Positions 1-8,871 are shown, counted from the stretch's first letter. The stretch: DNA of 37,987 nt from an uncultured bacterium (GCA_903927265.1 CAIYMF010000099.1:1-37987); one strand, 5' to 3'. Notes: generated from the letters alone by a model not told the origin. Numbers and translations are program-made.

Positions 1-1
1 G

Positions 2-61
2 CCGCGGGCCATGCGTGGAAGGATGGGTGTTATCTCACCCGCGCTGGAAGGGCACCCATGA
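2..61 (+). CDS. Possible 3' end of an upstream gene (partial)
   Basis: Reading frame 2 is open from the window edge and stops with TGA at 59-61, overlapping the ATG of the next gene by 4 nt (ATGA). This is the packing seen at many junctions in the window, which is the only reason to suspect the C-terminal 19 codons of an upstream operon member, perhaps another histidine-degradation gene. The residues are too few to assign a family, and frame 1 is also open here. Confidence 0.3.
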   Translation, partial: PRAMRGRMGVISPALEGHP

Positions 62-1287
62 CCGCGTCGTTCGACCGTCTGTGGAATGAGCTCGAGCCGC
101 TCGGACGTGAGGCGTCGACAGGCGGCTACCGGCGGTACGCGTTCAATGCGGCGGAATTGGAATGCCGCGAGTGGTTTACCTCCACTGCGCAGGCACGTGG
201 ACTCGATGTCGAAACTGATCGCAACGGCAACCTCTGGGCCTGGTGGATTCCGGCAGGTGTCTCTCCCGATCTGCCAGCGCTGGTGATCGGCTCTCACCTT
301 GACTCGGTTCCTGATGGCGGCGCATTCGACGGGCCGCTCGGAGTGGTGTCGTCGTTCGCGGCGATTGATGCGCTGCGCGAATCGGGCGCCGTGCCCACGC
401 GGCCGGTCGTGCTCGCGGCCTTCGCTGACGAGGAAGGCGCACGATTCGGAATCGCTTGCGCTGGCTCGCGCCTGATGACCGGGCAGCTCGACCCCGACAA
501 GGCGCGCGCCCTAGTGGGCCGCGACGGCCCGACGATGGCCGAGGCAATGTCGGCCGCGGGGCACGATCCGCACGGACTGGGTGCCGACCCCGAGCGAGTC
601 GCGCGCATCGGCGAGTTCATCGAACTGCACATTGAGCAAGGTCGTGGCTTGGTCGAAGGCGAAGCGGCAGTCGGAGTAGCCGAGTCGATCTGGCCGCACG
701 GTCGCTACCGCTTCACATTCCGCGGAGTCGCTGATCACGCGGGCACCACGCGCATGTCCGACCGTCACGATCCGATGCTTGCGTACGCGCGCACGGCGTT
801 GATCGCGGCCGAGTCGGCTCGATCGTCAGGAAGCCGCGCCACGTTCGGACGACTGGAAGTCGAACCCAACGGCACCAATGCCATTCCGTCGGAAGTGCGC
901 GCGTGGCTGGATGCACGGGCGTGCGATGAAACGACGCTCGAGACGTTGGTCGACGCTGTACGGGCGGGCGCGCTGGAAGGCTCGAGTGAGAACGGCACCG
1001 ACGTTGACGTCACCACCGAATCGGTCACGGCCATTCTGACCTTCGACGCGAGTCTGCGCGACCGTGTACGGGCCGCTGTTGATTCCGATCAGGGCGTTGC
1101 CACGCCGGTGTTGCCAACCGCTGCCGGTCATGACGCCGGAATCCTTGCGGCTGCTGGGGTTCCGACTGCAATGCTCTTCGTGCGTAACCCCACCGGCATC
1201 TCACACTCGCCGAGTGAAACGGCCGAGGTCGACGATTGCCATGCAGGAGTAACTGCGCTCACGGCAGTGATGCGAGCGATGCTGTGA
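58..1287 (+). CDS. M20-family amidohydrolase (allantoate/N-carbamoyl-amino-acid amidohydrolase type)
   Basis: A 409-residue cytoplasmic metallohydrolase of the allantoate amidohydrolase / N-carbamoyl-L-amino acid hydrolase branch of M20, which removes ammonia or carbamoyl groups from small amides. The metal-site residues are visible: His80 in GSHLDS, Asp91 in DGPLG, the acidic pair Glu125-Glu126 in DEEGARFG, His191 in ELHIEQG and His383 in ISHSPSE. The length fits the family. A GGAAGGG Shine-Dalgarno at 48-54 precedes the ATG at 58. The stop overlaps the hutF GTG by 4 nt, so the two are translationally coupled. Next to hutF, the likely inferred substrate is a histidine-pathway intermediate such as N-formylglutamate rather than allantoate; the sequence alone does not fix the substrate. 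Confidence 0.85.
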   Translation: MTASFDRLWNELEPLGREASTGGYRRYAFNAAELECREWFTSTAQARGLDVETDRNGNLWAWWIPAGVSPDLPALVIGSHLDSVPDGGAFDGPLGVVSSFAAIDALRESGAVPTRPVVLAAFADEEGARFGIACAGSRLMTGQLDPDKARALVGRDGPTMAEAMSAAGHDPHGLGADPERVARIGEFIELHIEQGRGLVEGEAAVGVAESIWPHGRYRFTFRGVADHAGTTRMSDRHDPMLAYARTALIAAESARSSGSRATFGRLEVEPNGTNAIPSEVRAWLDARACDETTLETLVDAVRAGALEGSSENGTDVDVTTESVTAILTFDASLRDRVRAAVDSDQGVATPVLPTAAGHDAGILAAAGVPTAMLFVRNPTGISHSPSETAEVDDCHAGVTALTAVMRAML

Positions 1288-2624
1288 CGGTCTTTCGATG
1301 TGAGTATGCGTGGGTCGACAGCGGTGTTCGCCCGTCGATTGACATCGCTGTCGTTGACGGTCGCATCGCGTCGGTAGGTCCGGTCGATCACGCGGTGCGT
1401 GACGAGGTTGTCGAACTTGCGGGCGTCGTTCTTCCCGGTTTCGCCAACGCCCACTCGCACGCGTTCCACCGCGCACTGCGTGGACGCTCGCACGCTGACG
1501 GCGGCACGTTCTGGACCTGGCGCGACCAGATGTATCGCGCGGCCTCGGTGCTGACACCCGATCTGTACTACGCACTCGCGCGTGCGGTGTACGGCGAGAT
1601 GGTGGTGGCCGGGGTCACGTGCGTCGGAGAGTTTCACTATGTGCACCACACGGCTGATGGATCGCCCTATGCCGATCCGAATGCGATGGGTGAGGCCTTG
1701 CGCGCGGCCGCCCGTGATGCGGGACTTCGGCTCACGCTGCTCGACACCTGCTACCTCGCGGGAGGCCTCGATGCCAGTGGTTCGCTGCCACTGCGCGCCG
1801 ACCAGCTGCGCTTCAGCGATGGGAATGCCACCGCGTGGGCGCAGCGAGTGTCGCTGCTTAGCGACGATGCGACGACGCGTATTGGCGCGGCCGTGCACTC
1901 GGTACGCGCGGTGCCTCGCGATCAGATCGCGATCGTGGCGCAATGGGCGAACGGTCGGCCCTTGCACGCGCACCTGTCAGAGCAGTTGGGTGAGAACGAG
2001 GCCTGCGAAGCGGCGTACCGGGTAACTCCTACGCAGTTGTTGGCACAGGTCGGAGTTCTCGGCGCGAACGCCACCATGGTGCATGCCACGCACTTGACCA
2101 ACGGTGATGTGGCACTGATCGGTGCCAGTCGCACCTTCAGTTGTTTCTGCCCCACCACCGAGCGCGATCTCGCCGATGGAATCGGGCCCGCGATGCAGTT
2201 GGCGCAGGCTGGATCGCCGTTGTGTCTGGGTTCCGATCAGCACGCCGTGATCGATCTGCTCGAAGAAGCGCGGGCGCTCGAGATGCATGAGCGGTTGGTG
2301 CACCACGAGCGCGGTCGATTCCGGCCGGATGAACTCGTGACGGCACTGTCAGCGGCAGGCCATCGGTCGCTTGGTTGGAATGACGTGGGTGTGCTCGCCA
2401 TCGGTCAGCGCGCCGATCTCGTGGCGGTACGACTCGATACCGTACGCACCGCGGGTTCGGCGCCCGAGCAGGTGCTGCTAGCGGCCTTCGCCGCCGATGT
2501 GGGCACCGTGGTGGTTGACGGAAACGTCGTGGTAGCCAACGGCGTGCATCGCTCGATCGATGTGGCGACCGAACTTGCCGAATCGATCGGTGACGTGTGG
2601 CGGCAGGTCGAGGAGCAGCGGTGA
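1284..2624 (+). CDS. hutF: Formimidoylglutamate deiminase HutF
   Basis: A 446-residue amidohydrolase-superfamily enzyme that hydrolyses N-formimidoyl-L-glutamate to N-formyl-L-glutamate and ammonia, the fourth step of one histidine-degradation route. The HxH metal motif is His57 and His59 in ANAHSHAFHRALRG; further active-site signatures are HAHLSEQ and the late Asp in LGSDQHAVIDLLEEAR. I chose GTG at 1284 over the upstream ATG at 1236 because it gives a 4-nt GTGA overlap with the preceding stop, and because the 16 extra residues of the longer form overlap the M20 gene and look like shadow coding. HutD follows with another GTGA overlap, forming one polycistron. Confidence 0.9.
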   Translation: MTVFRCEYAWVDSGVRPSIDIAVVDGRIASVGPVDHAVRDEVVELAGVVLPGFANAHSHAFHRALRGRSHADGGTFWTWRDQMYRAASVLTPDLYYALARAVYGEMVVAGVTCVGEFHYVHHTADGSPYADPNAMGEALRAAARDAGLRLTLLDTCYLAGGLDASGSLPLRADQLRFSDGNATAWAQRVSLLSDDATTRIGAAVHSVRAVPRDQIAIVAQWANGRPLHAHLSEQLGENEACEAAYRVTPTQLLAQVGVLGANATMVHATHLTNGDVALIGASRTFSCFCPTTERDLADGIGPAMQLAQAGSPLCLGSDQHAVIDLLEEARALEMHERLVHHERGRFRPDELVTALSAAGHRSLGWNDVGVLAIGQRADLVAVRLDTVRTAGSAPEQVLLAAFAADVGTVVVDGNVVVANGVHRSIDVATELAESIGDVWRQVEEQR

Positions 2625-3166
2625 CAGTGTTGCGCGCGGCCGACCATCGGCGGATGCCGTGGGCCAATGGAGGGGGCGTGACCTCGGAAATCGCGGTGTC
2701 GCCGGAAGACGCCGATATGCACGCGTTCGACTGGCGAGTCAGCATGGCCGACATCGCACATTCGGGACCGTTCTCGTCGCTGCCCGGAGTCGATCGCATT
2801 CTGCTGCTGATCGAAGGTGAAGGGATGTCGCTCACGATCGATGGTGCGAGCGTTGAGGTCACCAGCGACGAACCTGTCACATTCCGCGGAGAGTCAGTCG
2901 TCGAAGGCTGGCTCGATGAAGGACCCACGCGCGATCTCAATCTGATGACGCGGCGCGGTCGTTGCCGCGGTGACATGTACCTCGCCACCGACCCGATCGT
3001 CAACGTTGAACTTCTCGCGGACGCGACTCAACTCGTCGTCGTGGTGGCGGGCGAGTGGGCGGTGGCAGGTGAATCGTTCAGCATCGGTGATTGTGTCATC
3101 GTCGACGAACCGTTGGTACTCAACGGAAATGGCCGCCTCGCAGTGGTGACGGTTACTCCGGAGTGA
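2621..3166 (+). CDS. hutD: HutD family protein
   Basis: A 181-residue cupin-fold HutD protein. The family is found in histidine-utilisation operons and has been proposed to modulate pathway flux; it has no firmly established enzymatic activity. The N-terminus (LRAADHRRMPWANGGGVTSEI) and the segment DWRVSMADIAHSGPFSSLPGVDR are typical of the family. The GTG start at 2621 overlaps the hutF stop by 4 nt; the longer form starting at 2597 would lie inside hutF. The 3' end overlaps the convergent ABC exporter gene by 14 nt, so this is the last gene of the hut operon. Confidence 0.88.
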   Translation: MTVLRAADHRRMPWANGGGVTSEIAVSPEDADMHAFDWRVSMADIAHSGPFSSLPGVDRILLLIEGEGMSLTIDGASVEVTSDEPVTFRGESVVEGWLDEGPTRDLNLMTRRGRCRGDMYLATDPIVNVELLADATQLVVVVAGEWAVAGESFSIGDCVIVDEPLVLNGNGRLAVVTVTPE

Positions 3167-5141
3167 AACCGGTGGCAACTTCGTCGGGACTCTCGGTGAA
3201 CTGACTCTCGTAGAGGTCTCGGTAGAAGCCGCCGGCTTCCATGAGTGCTTCGTGGTTGCCCTGCTCGACGATGCTGCCTCGGTTCATCACCAAAATCACG
3301 TCGGCGTTGCGAATCGTTGACAGGCGGTGAGCGATGACGAAACTCGTGCGGCCCTCGCGCAAGTTCGACATCGCACGCTGAATCAGCACCTCGGTTCGCG
3401 TGTCGACCGAACTGGTGGCTTCATCAAGAATCAACACCGCCGGATCGGCAAGGAATGCACGCGCGATAGTGAGCAATTGACGCTCGCCGGCACTGATGTT
3501 TTCGCCTTGCTCGCTGAGCTTCGACTCGTAGCCCTCGGGCAGGGTGCGAATGAAGTGGTCGGCGTACGATGCGCGCGCGGCCGCCTCAACCTCTTCCTGT
3601 GTGGCACTCTCAGCGCCGTAGGCGATGTTGTCGTGAATGGTGCCCTCAAATAGCCAGGTGTCCTGCAGCACCATGCCGAAGCAGCGACGCACGTCTTCGC
3701 GCGTGGCATCGTGGGTGTTGATTCCGTCGATCAGAATGCGACCGGCCTGAATCTCGTAGAACCGCATCAGCAGATTGACCAGCGTGGTCTTGCCAGCACC
3801 TGTCGGACCCACGATCGCAATCGTCTGCCCGGGCTCCACGTCCAGGCTCAAGTCGTCGATGAGCGGGGTGTCTTCGTGGTACCGGAAGCGAATGTTCTCA
3901 AGGGAAATGCGGCCGGCCGGGTCGACGATGCGTGCAGCGTCACTGTCGTCGGGCTCTTCCTCGCTGGCGTCAAGCAGTTCGAAGACGCGCTCGGCCGATG
4001 CCGCACCCGACTGCAACAGGTTGGCGACGCCAGCGATCTGCGTAATCGGCATCGTGAATTGGCGGGAGTACTGAATGAACGCCTGGACATCACCGAGTGA
4101 CATGGCACCGCTAGCCACGCGCATTCCGCCAAATACAGCGATGGCGACATAGTTGAGGTTCGAGACAAAAGTGAGTGCGGGCTGAATCATTCCGGAGATG
4201 AACTGTGCTCGGAAGCTGCTCTCGTACATCTTCTCGTTCGAACTGTCGAAGTCGACGATGGCGGCGTCGCGGTGCCCGTAGACGCGCACGAGTTCGTGAC
4301 CGGAAAACATTTCTTCAACATGCGAGTTCAACGAGCCCGTCCACTTCCATTGACCCACGAAGTGCGGCTTGGACTTACGCGCAATCAACATCGTGACCAC
4401 GAAACTTAGCGGCACGGTCAGCACTGAGATGAGCGCGAGGATCGGACTGATCCAAATCATCATCGCGAGCACACCGATCACCGTGAGCAAGGCCGTCACG
4501 AGTTGGGTGAGGGTTTGCTGCAGCGTGGTTGAGATGTTGTCGATGTCGTTGGTGACGCGGCTGAGCAGATCGCCGCGGGGAGTGGAATCGAAGTAGCTCA
4601 GCGGAAGTCGACCGAGCTTGGCGTCGACCTCCTCGCGCAGGCGGTACATGGTGCGTTGAGTCACTCCGGCCATGAGGTAGTTCTGGGCCCATGACAGCAG
4701 TGAGGCGATGAGGTAGAGCACTGCGGCCAATGCCAGCCAGCGAGCGAGCGCCTCGAAGTCGACTCCTTGGCCGGGCGTCAGCGTCATCGCGGCCACCATG
4801 TCGGCCTGCTCATCTTCACCTTGTGCGCGCAATGCCGCAACGGCCTGATCCTGAGTCATTCCAGCAGGAATGCGCAGCGAGACGATGCCGTCGAAGATGA
4901 CGTTGGTGGCATTACCGAGAATCTTGGGTCCGAGCACCGTGAGGAACACGCTGACACTGCCCAGGACGAACACCGCGACAGCAACACCGCGTTCGGGGCG
5001 CAACCTGTGAGCGAAGCGACGCATTGACGCCTTGAAGTTCTTGGCCTTCTCGGTCGACGGCATCATGCTCATGCCGGGGCCGCCACCCATCGGACCGCGA
5101 GGGGGAGGACCACCGGGTGCACCCGGACGCATCGAGCTCAT
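3153..5141 (-). CDS. ABC exporter half-transporter, catalytic subunit of a heterodimer
   Basis: A 662-residue type IV ABC exporter: a Pro/Gly/Met-rich N-terminal tail (residues 1-30), a six-helix membrane domain (about 50-360) and a nucleotide-binding domain. Walker A is GPTGAGKTT, Walker B is LILDEATSSVD with catalytic Glu574, and the switch His605 is in AHRLST. The signature motif is non-canonical, ISAGERQ (549-555), instead of LSGGQ. With the partner encoded just upstream, this gives the one-canonical, one-degenerate ATP site arrangement known from heterodimeric exporters such as TM287/288 and BmrCD. The start overlaps the partner stop by 4 nt (ATGA). The substrate is unknown; drugs, lipids or peptides are all possible. 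Confidence 0.9.
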   Translation of the reverse strand: MSSMRPGAPGGPPPRGPMGGGPGMSMMPSTEKAKNFKASMRRFAHRLRPERGVAVAVFVLGSVSVFLTVLGPKILGNATNVIFDGIVSLRIPAGMTQDQAVAALRAQGEDEQADMVAAMTLTPGQGVDFEALARWLALAAVLYLIASLLSWAQNYLMAGVTQRTMYRLREEVDAKLGRLPLSYFDSTPRGDLLSRVTNDIDNISTTLQQTLTQLVTALLTVIGVLAMMIWISPILALISVLTVPLSFVVTMLIARKSKPHFVGQWKWTGSLNSHVEEMFSGHELVRVYGHRDAAIVDFDSSNEKMYESSFRAQFISGMIQPALTFVSNLNYVAIAVFGGMRVASGAMSLGDVQAFIQYSRQFTMPITQIAGVANLLQSGAASAERVFELLDASEEEPDDSDAARIVDPAGRISLENIRFRYHEDTPLIDDLSLDVEPGQTIAIVGPTGAGKTTLVNLLMRFYEIQAGRILIDGINTHDATREDVRRCFGMVLQDTWLFEGTIHDNIAYGAESATQEEVEAAARASYADHFIRTLPEGYESKLSEQGENISAGERQLLTIARAFLADPAVLILDEATSSVDTRTEVLIQRAMSNLREGRTSFVIAHRLSTIRNADVILVMNRGSIVEQGNHEALMEAGGFYRDLYESQFTESPDEVATGFTPE

Positions 5142-6865
5142 GACGCCGCCACCTCCAACTGCGAGGCAACAATCTCTCGATACGTCTCACAACTCTCGAG
5201 CAATTCCTCGTGAGTTCCTTGCCCCACCACACGTCCGTAGTCCATCACCACGATGTGATCGGCTGTGACCACCGAACTCACTCGCTGCGCGACGATGATG
5301 ATCGTGGCGCCGGAGATCTCGTCGCTCAACGCTCGACGCAGACGCGCATCGGTGGCGTAGTCGAGAGCCGAGAAGCTGTCATCGAAGATGTACACCTCGG
5401 GATCGCGCACGATCGCTCGAGCAATGGCCAGGCGCTGGCGTTGACCGCCCGAGAAGTTCGCGCCCCCTTGATCAACCGGGGCTTCGAGTGTTTCGGGGAG
5501 TTCGCGCACGAAGTCAGCGGCCTGCGCCACTTCGAGTGCGTGCCAGATCTGCGCGTTGGTGGCGTCGGGCCTTCCGAATCGCATATTGCTCGCGATAGTG
5601 CCGCTGAAGAGAAACGCTTTCTGTGGCACGATGCCGAATCGCTTCCACAGATGCTCTTGAGGTTGCAGGCGCACGTCGTGACCACCGACCAGCACGTCGC
5701 CTTGGGTGGTGTCGAGGAGCCGCGGAATGAGGTTGACGAGCGTGGTCTTGCCCGAGCCCGTTCCGCCGAGAATGGCGTTCGTCGTTCCGGGTTCGAAGGT
5801 GATGGTGATGTCTTGCAGGATCGCTTCCTGCGCACCCGGGTAGCGGAAGTCGACATCGCGGAACTCAACGAGGCCAGGTGTGGTGACGCCGGCAGGATCG
5901 TCGACCTGATCAACGATGTCGGGGTGCGTGGCGAGCACCTCATTGATGCGGTCGGCCGAGGCTGAAGCACGCGGCACCATCATCAGCGTCATCACCGCCA
6001 TCATCACCGACATCAGAATTTGCATGATGTACGCAAGAAAGGCAGTGAGGTTTCCGATCGGCATCGAGCCATCGGCCACGAGGTGCCCGCCGAACCAAAT
6101 CACTGCCACCGACGACAGGTTCATGATCAACATCAGTGCGGGCAGAATCAATGCGAACAGTCGCGTGACGCGTAGTGCGGTGTCAGTCAGGTCGGCGTTA
6201 CTTCCCTCGAAACGCACTTCCTCACGGTCGGTTTGGTTGAACGCACGGATGACGCGAATTCCAGTGAGGTTCTCACGCAGTACCAGATTGACGCGGTCGA
6301 TTTTGGTTTGCATCGCGCGGAACATCGGAATGGCTTTGAACACCATGATCGAGATGACGGCGAGCATCAGCGGAATGACGACGATCAGCAGCAGGGCAAG
6401 CTGCGCATTCTCGCGAATCGCCATGATGATGGCGCCCACGGCCGTGACAGGAGCGAGCACCATCATCGTCAGACCGACCATCACCAGCATCTGCAGTTGC
6501 TGCACGTCGTTGGTGTTGCGAGTGATCAGTGACGGAACTCCGAGGGCATTGACCTGGCCGAGCGACAGTGATTCGACCCGGGTGAACAGATCGCGGCGCA
6601 TATCGCGACCCACACGCATCGCGGTGCGGGCCGAGTAGTAGACGGTGACGATTGATGCAACGCCAAGAATCGCTGAGATGAGCAGCATGACGCCGCCCAC
6701 GCGCACGATGTAGGCGATGTCACCGGTCACCACACCGTTGTTGATGATGTCGGCGTTGAGGTTGGGCAGGTAGAGGTTGGTAAACGCCTGAACGAGCAGC
6801 AGAAGCGAGATTACGACGAGTACTCCGCGGTACGGACGCAGGTACGTGCGGAGTAGAGGAATCAC
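5138..6865 (-). CDS. ABC exporter half-transporter, degenerate-site subunit of a heterodimer
   Basis: A 575-residue ABC exporter with a six-helix N-terminal membrane domain (about 1-310) and a C-terminal nucleotide-binding domain. Walker A is GGTGSGKTT and the signature FSGGQRQR is canonical. Walker B reads FDDSFSALD, with Asp496 in place of the catalytic Glu, and the H-loop is AQRVSS, with Gln527 in place of His. These substitutions complement the altered signature of the partner, so one composite ATP site should be degenerate and the other hydrolytic. The GTG start at 6865 is preceded by TAGAGT with a 6-nt gap, suggesting a leaderless transcript. It is the first gene of a two-gene operon. 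Confidence 0.9.
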   Translation of the reverse strand: MIPLLRTYLRPYRGVLVVISLLLLVQAFTNLYLPNLNADIINNGVVTGDIAYIVRVGGVMLLISAILGVASIVTVYYSARTAMRVGRDMRRDLFTRVESLSLGQVNALGVPSLITRNTNDVQQLQMLVMVGLTMMVLAPVTAVGAIIMAIRENAQLALLLIVVIPLMLAVISIMVFKAIPMFRAMQTKIDRVNLVLRENLTGIRVIRAFNQTDREEVRFEGSNADLTDTALRVTRLFALILPALMLIMNLSSVAVIWFGGHLVADGSMPIGNLTAFLAYIMQILMSVMMAVMTLMMVPRASASADRINEVLATHPDIVDQVDDPAGVTTPGLVEFRDVDFRYPGAQEAILQDITITFEPGTTNAILGGTGSGKTTLVNLIPRLLDTTQGDVLVGGHDVRLQPQEHLWKRFGIVPQKAFLFSGTIASNMRFGRPDATNAQIWHALEVAQAADFVRELPETLEAPVDQGGANFSGGQRQRLAIARAIVRDPEVYIFDDSFSALDYATDARLRRALSDEISGATIIIVAQRVSSVVTADHIVVMDYGRVVGQGTHEELLESCETYREIVASQLEVAAS

Positions 6866-6871
6866 GAACTG

Positions 6872-6877
6872 ACTCTA
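6872..6877 (-). promoter_or_regulatory. Candidate -10 element (TAGAGT), leaderless, for the ABC exporter operon
   Basis: On the minus strand TAGAGT lies exactly 6 nt upstream of the GTG at 6865, so transcription could begin at the start codon. It matches the actinobacterial TANNNT consensus. No good -35 is visible. Confidence 0.4.
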
Positions 6878-6890
6878 ACGCGCGTGCTCA

Positions 6891-7220
6891 TCACGAGTCT
6901 GTGGTGATCACCCAGCCGACGAAGAGCACAAGCGCCGCGGTGAAGATCCAGCCGAGAACGATCGCCGCGAGGGCGAGGCTCATCCCCGACTGATGGCTTC
7001 CGGGGCGTTTGATCTGTCCGCGGGCTGCATACCCGAGAATCAAACCGAGCCAGGGGATGAGGAACGCGGAAACGATGGCCATGATCGCGAGCGCCGACAC
7101 TCGGGGCGCTGAGGTGTCGGCTGGTGGAGGCGGCTCAACCGGCACGCTCCACGCCGTGCCGTTCCAATACAGCATCTGGCCATCGGGCTGCTCGTACCAG
7201 CCGGGCTCGCTGCCGGTCAT
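6891..7220 (-). CDS. DUF2510 / DUF4190 small membrane protein
   Basis: A 109-residue protein. Residues 5-26 (GWYEQPDGQMLYWNGTAW) form a DUF2510 domain, common in actinobacterial membrane proteins. After a Pro-rich linker, residues 42-108 contain two hydrophobic helices separated by a basic loop (RGQIKRPG), as in DUF4190. No enzymatic motif is present; a membrane role is all that can be said. The ATG overlaps the stop of the upstream decarboxylase gene by 4 nt (ATGA), so it is co-expressed with that gene. Confidence 0.8.
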   Translation of the reverse strand: MTGSEPGWYEQPDGQMLYWNGTAWSVPVEPPPPADTSAPRVSALAIMAIVSAFLIPWLGLILGYAARGQIKRPGSHQSGMSLALAAIVLGWIFTAALVLFVGWVITTDS

Positions 7221-8692
7221 GGGGTTGACCCCGCAGCCTCCTCGTCGCCGATGCGCACGACGGTCGGCAAGAACGCCTCAATGAGTGGCCACGTTGCGCG
7301 CGGACTGATGAAGCACGGCCGGATGGTGTACGCGCCCTTTACCACGGTGGTACTCGGGAGAAACTCGGTCTCGCGCACAAGGCGTCGGTGAATGCGGTGG
7401 TTGAGCTCATTGAGTTCGTCGTTGGAATGGGTACCGTCGCCGACATAGCGAATGCACGCAACCGACAGGTCAGGAGTCGTCAGCGATTCGAGTCGCGGAT
7501 CGTCGTTGGCGGTGCGTGCGACATAGGTCGCAAAGTCGTTGTCGCGACGGATTCGTTCGGTGAGGCCCGACACTCCCTGTTCACGCAAGATCGCCCACAC
7601 CTGAATTCCGCGCGAGGGTGCAGTGAGTTCGAGGCCGAAATCGCCATAGGGAATGCCGGGTGAGTCGAGTGATACCCCAATGCGTCCATCGTCGGCGAAC
7701 GAACCTTCAAGGTAGTCAGCGGGGCCTTGCGTGAAAGCGCGCTGCAGAATCGTGCGATCGCGCACAAAGACCACGCCAATTCCTGCGGGTGCACTGAGCC
7801 ACTTGTGCGGATCGATGATGATCGAGTCAGCAAGCTCAAGTCCGTCGTACTTGGGGCGTACTCGTTCATCCAGATAGCCCGGAAGCCCATACGCGCCATC
7901 GATGTGGAACCACACACCGCGCTCGTGAGCGACAGTGGCGACGCCGCGTAACGGATCGATGGTTCCGGTGTTCGTCGCGCCCGCATTGGCGATCACGGCA
8001 ATTGGAAGGACTCCGGCGGCAATGTCAGCGTCGATGGCGTCAGCGAGCAGGTCGGTGCGAATGTGCAGGTTGTCGTCAGCAGGGATTTCGCGCACACTGC
8101 TGCGACCGAATCCGAGCACCGCTGCCGCGCGCTGAATGGTGTGGTGCGTTTCGGGCGAGACATAGAAGGCGCATGGTGTTCCGTTGACTCCGTCAAGCGC
8201 GGGGTCGAGTCCGCGCGCTTCAAAGGCGTGCTGCCGCGCCGCACCCATCGCCACGATGTTCGCGCTCGATCCGCCGCTGGTGTACAGGCCCTTCATGTGC
8301 GCTGGCAGACCGAAGATCTCGCCGAGCCATTCCAATGAACGTTCTTCGATCGCGTTGACCGCTTGGTACCCGTAACGCACGGGTGCGCCGAGTGCGGCCG
8401 CGGTGGCAGCGACCAGCGGCGCAGTGGTGGGGGCGGTGGTGACGAATGCCCAGAAACCCGGATCGCTGACACGTCCGCCGTTGGGGATGAGAAGCGAGAC
8501 GAGTTCGTCGACGAGTGCATCGACGGGAGCCGGTGCGAGCGGCACGGGTTCGTGCGCGAGATGTTCCCACTGCGCGCGATTGAGGTAGGGGTCGCACGGC
8601 GGGTTGTGCACTTTGTCGTCGAGGGAGGCGCCGATGCGGGCTAGTAGTTCAGCGAGGCGCTCGGACTCCGGGTAATACGCCGACTCGTCCAT
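7217..8692 (-). CDS. PLP-dependent group II amino-acid decarboxylase
   Basis: A 491-residue fold-type I PLP enzyme of the aromatic-L-amino-acid / glutamate / tyrosine decarboxylase group. The PLP lysine is Lys297 in IIDPHKWLSAPAG. Other signatures are TSGGSSANIVAM (138-149), the stacking His pair in SPETHHTIQRA (about 183-184), and HIDGAYG (263-269) with the Asp that contacts the PLP ring nitrogen. The length matches the family. The substrate cannot be fixed from sequence; an aromatic amino acid or glutamate is likely. The ATG at 8692 has TATCGT 6 nt upstream, suggesting leaderless transcription. The DUF2510 gene is translationally coupled downstream. Confidence 0.87.
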   Translation of the reverse strand: MDESAYYPESERLAELLARIGASLDDKVHNPPCDPYLNRAQWEHLAHEPVPLAPAPVDALVDELVSLLIPNGGRVSDPGFWAFVTTAPTTAPLVAATAAALGAPVRYGYQAVNAIEERSLEWLGEIFGLPAHMKGLYTSGGSSANIVAMGAARQHAFEARGLDPALDGVNGTPCAFYVSPETHHTIQRAAAVLGFGRSSVREIPADDNLHIRTDLLADAIDADIAAGVLPIAVIANAGATNTGTIDPLRGVATVAHERGVWFHIDGAYGLPGYLDERVRPKYDGLELADSIIIDPHKWLSAPAGIGVVFVRDRTILQRAFTQGPADYLEGSFADDGRIGVSLDSPGIPYGDFGLELTAPSRGIQVWAILREQGVSGLTERIRRDNDFATYVARTANDDPRLESLTTPDLSVACIRYVGDGTHSNDELNELNHRIHRRLVRETEFLPSTTVVKGAYTIRPCFISPRATWPLIEAFLPTVVRIGDEEAAGSTP

Positions 8693-8698
8693 ACTTCG

Positions 8699-8704
8699 AC
8701 GATA
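8699..8704 (-). promoter_or_regulatory. Candidate -10 element (TATCGT), leaderless, for the decarboxylase gene
   Basis: On the minus strand TATCGT lies 6 nt before the ATG at 8692, and no Shine-Dalgarno sequence is visible upstream of that ATG. Both points fit a leaderless mRNA. Confidence 0.42.
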
Positions 8705-8737
8705 GTCCGCCCGCGGATTGGTCAGACGCCGGATCGG

Positions 8738-8836
8738 TCAGCCAGCGAGCCAGGTCATTCCGGCGGCACAAACAACTCCGCATGCTGCCAGAACGCCAGC
8801 CCAGCGGGCGGCACCTCGTACAGCGATCGGGATCAT
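8738..8836 (-). CDS. Possible 32-residue single-span membrane peptide
   Basis: A short minus-strand ORF of 32 codons plus TGA. Residues 9-30 are almost all Ala, Val, Gly, Leu, Cys, Met or Trp, enough for one membrane helix, after an N-terminus with two Arg. GGAGGAA lies directly upstream, but only about 2 nt separate GGAGG and the ATG, which is tight. It sits between iclR and the decarboxylase gene, 45 nt upstream of the latter, in an otherwise empty divergent region. I do not recognise a family. It may be chance. Confidence 0.28.
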   Translation of the reverse strand: MIPIAVRGAARWAGVLAACGVVCAAGMTWLAG

Positions 8837-8853
8837 TTCCTCCGCATCGGGGG

Positions 8854-8871
8854 ACCCCAAGCGCGCTTAGG
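8854..8871. promoter_or_regulatory. Palindrome around AAGCGCGCTT, possible operator
   Basis: AAGCGCGCTT at 8859-8868 is a perfect 10-bp palindrome, flanked by CC on the left and GG on the right after one mismatch, giving a 16-bp near-palindrome. It lies 80 nt upstream of the IclR start in the divergent intergenic region, where autoregulation sites are common. The link to IclR is inference. Confidence 0.25.
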
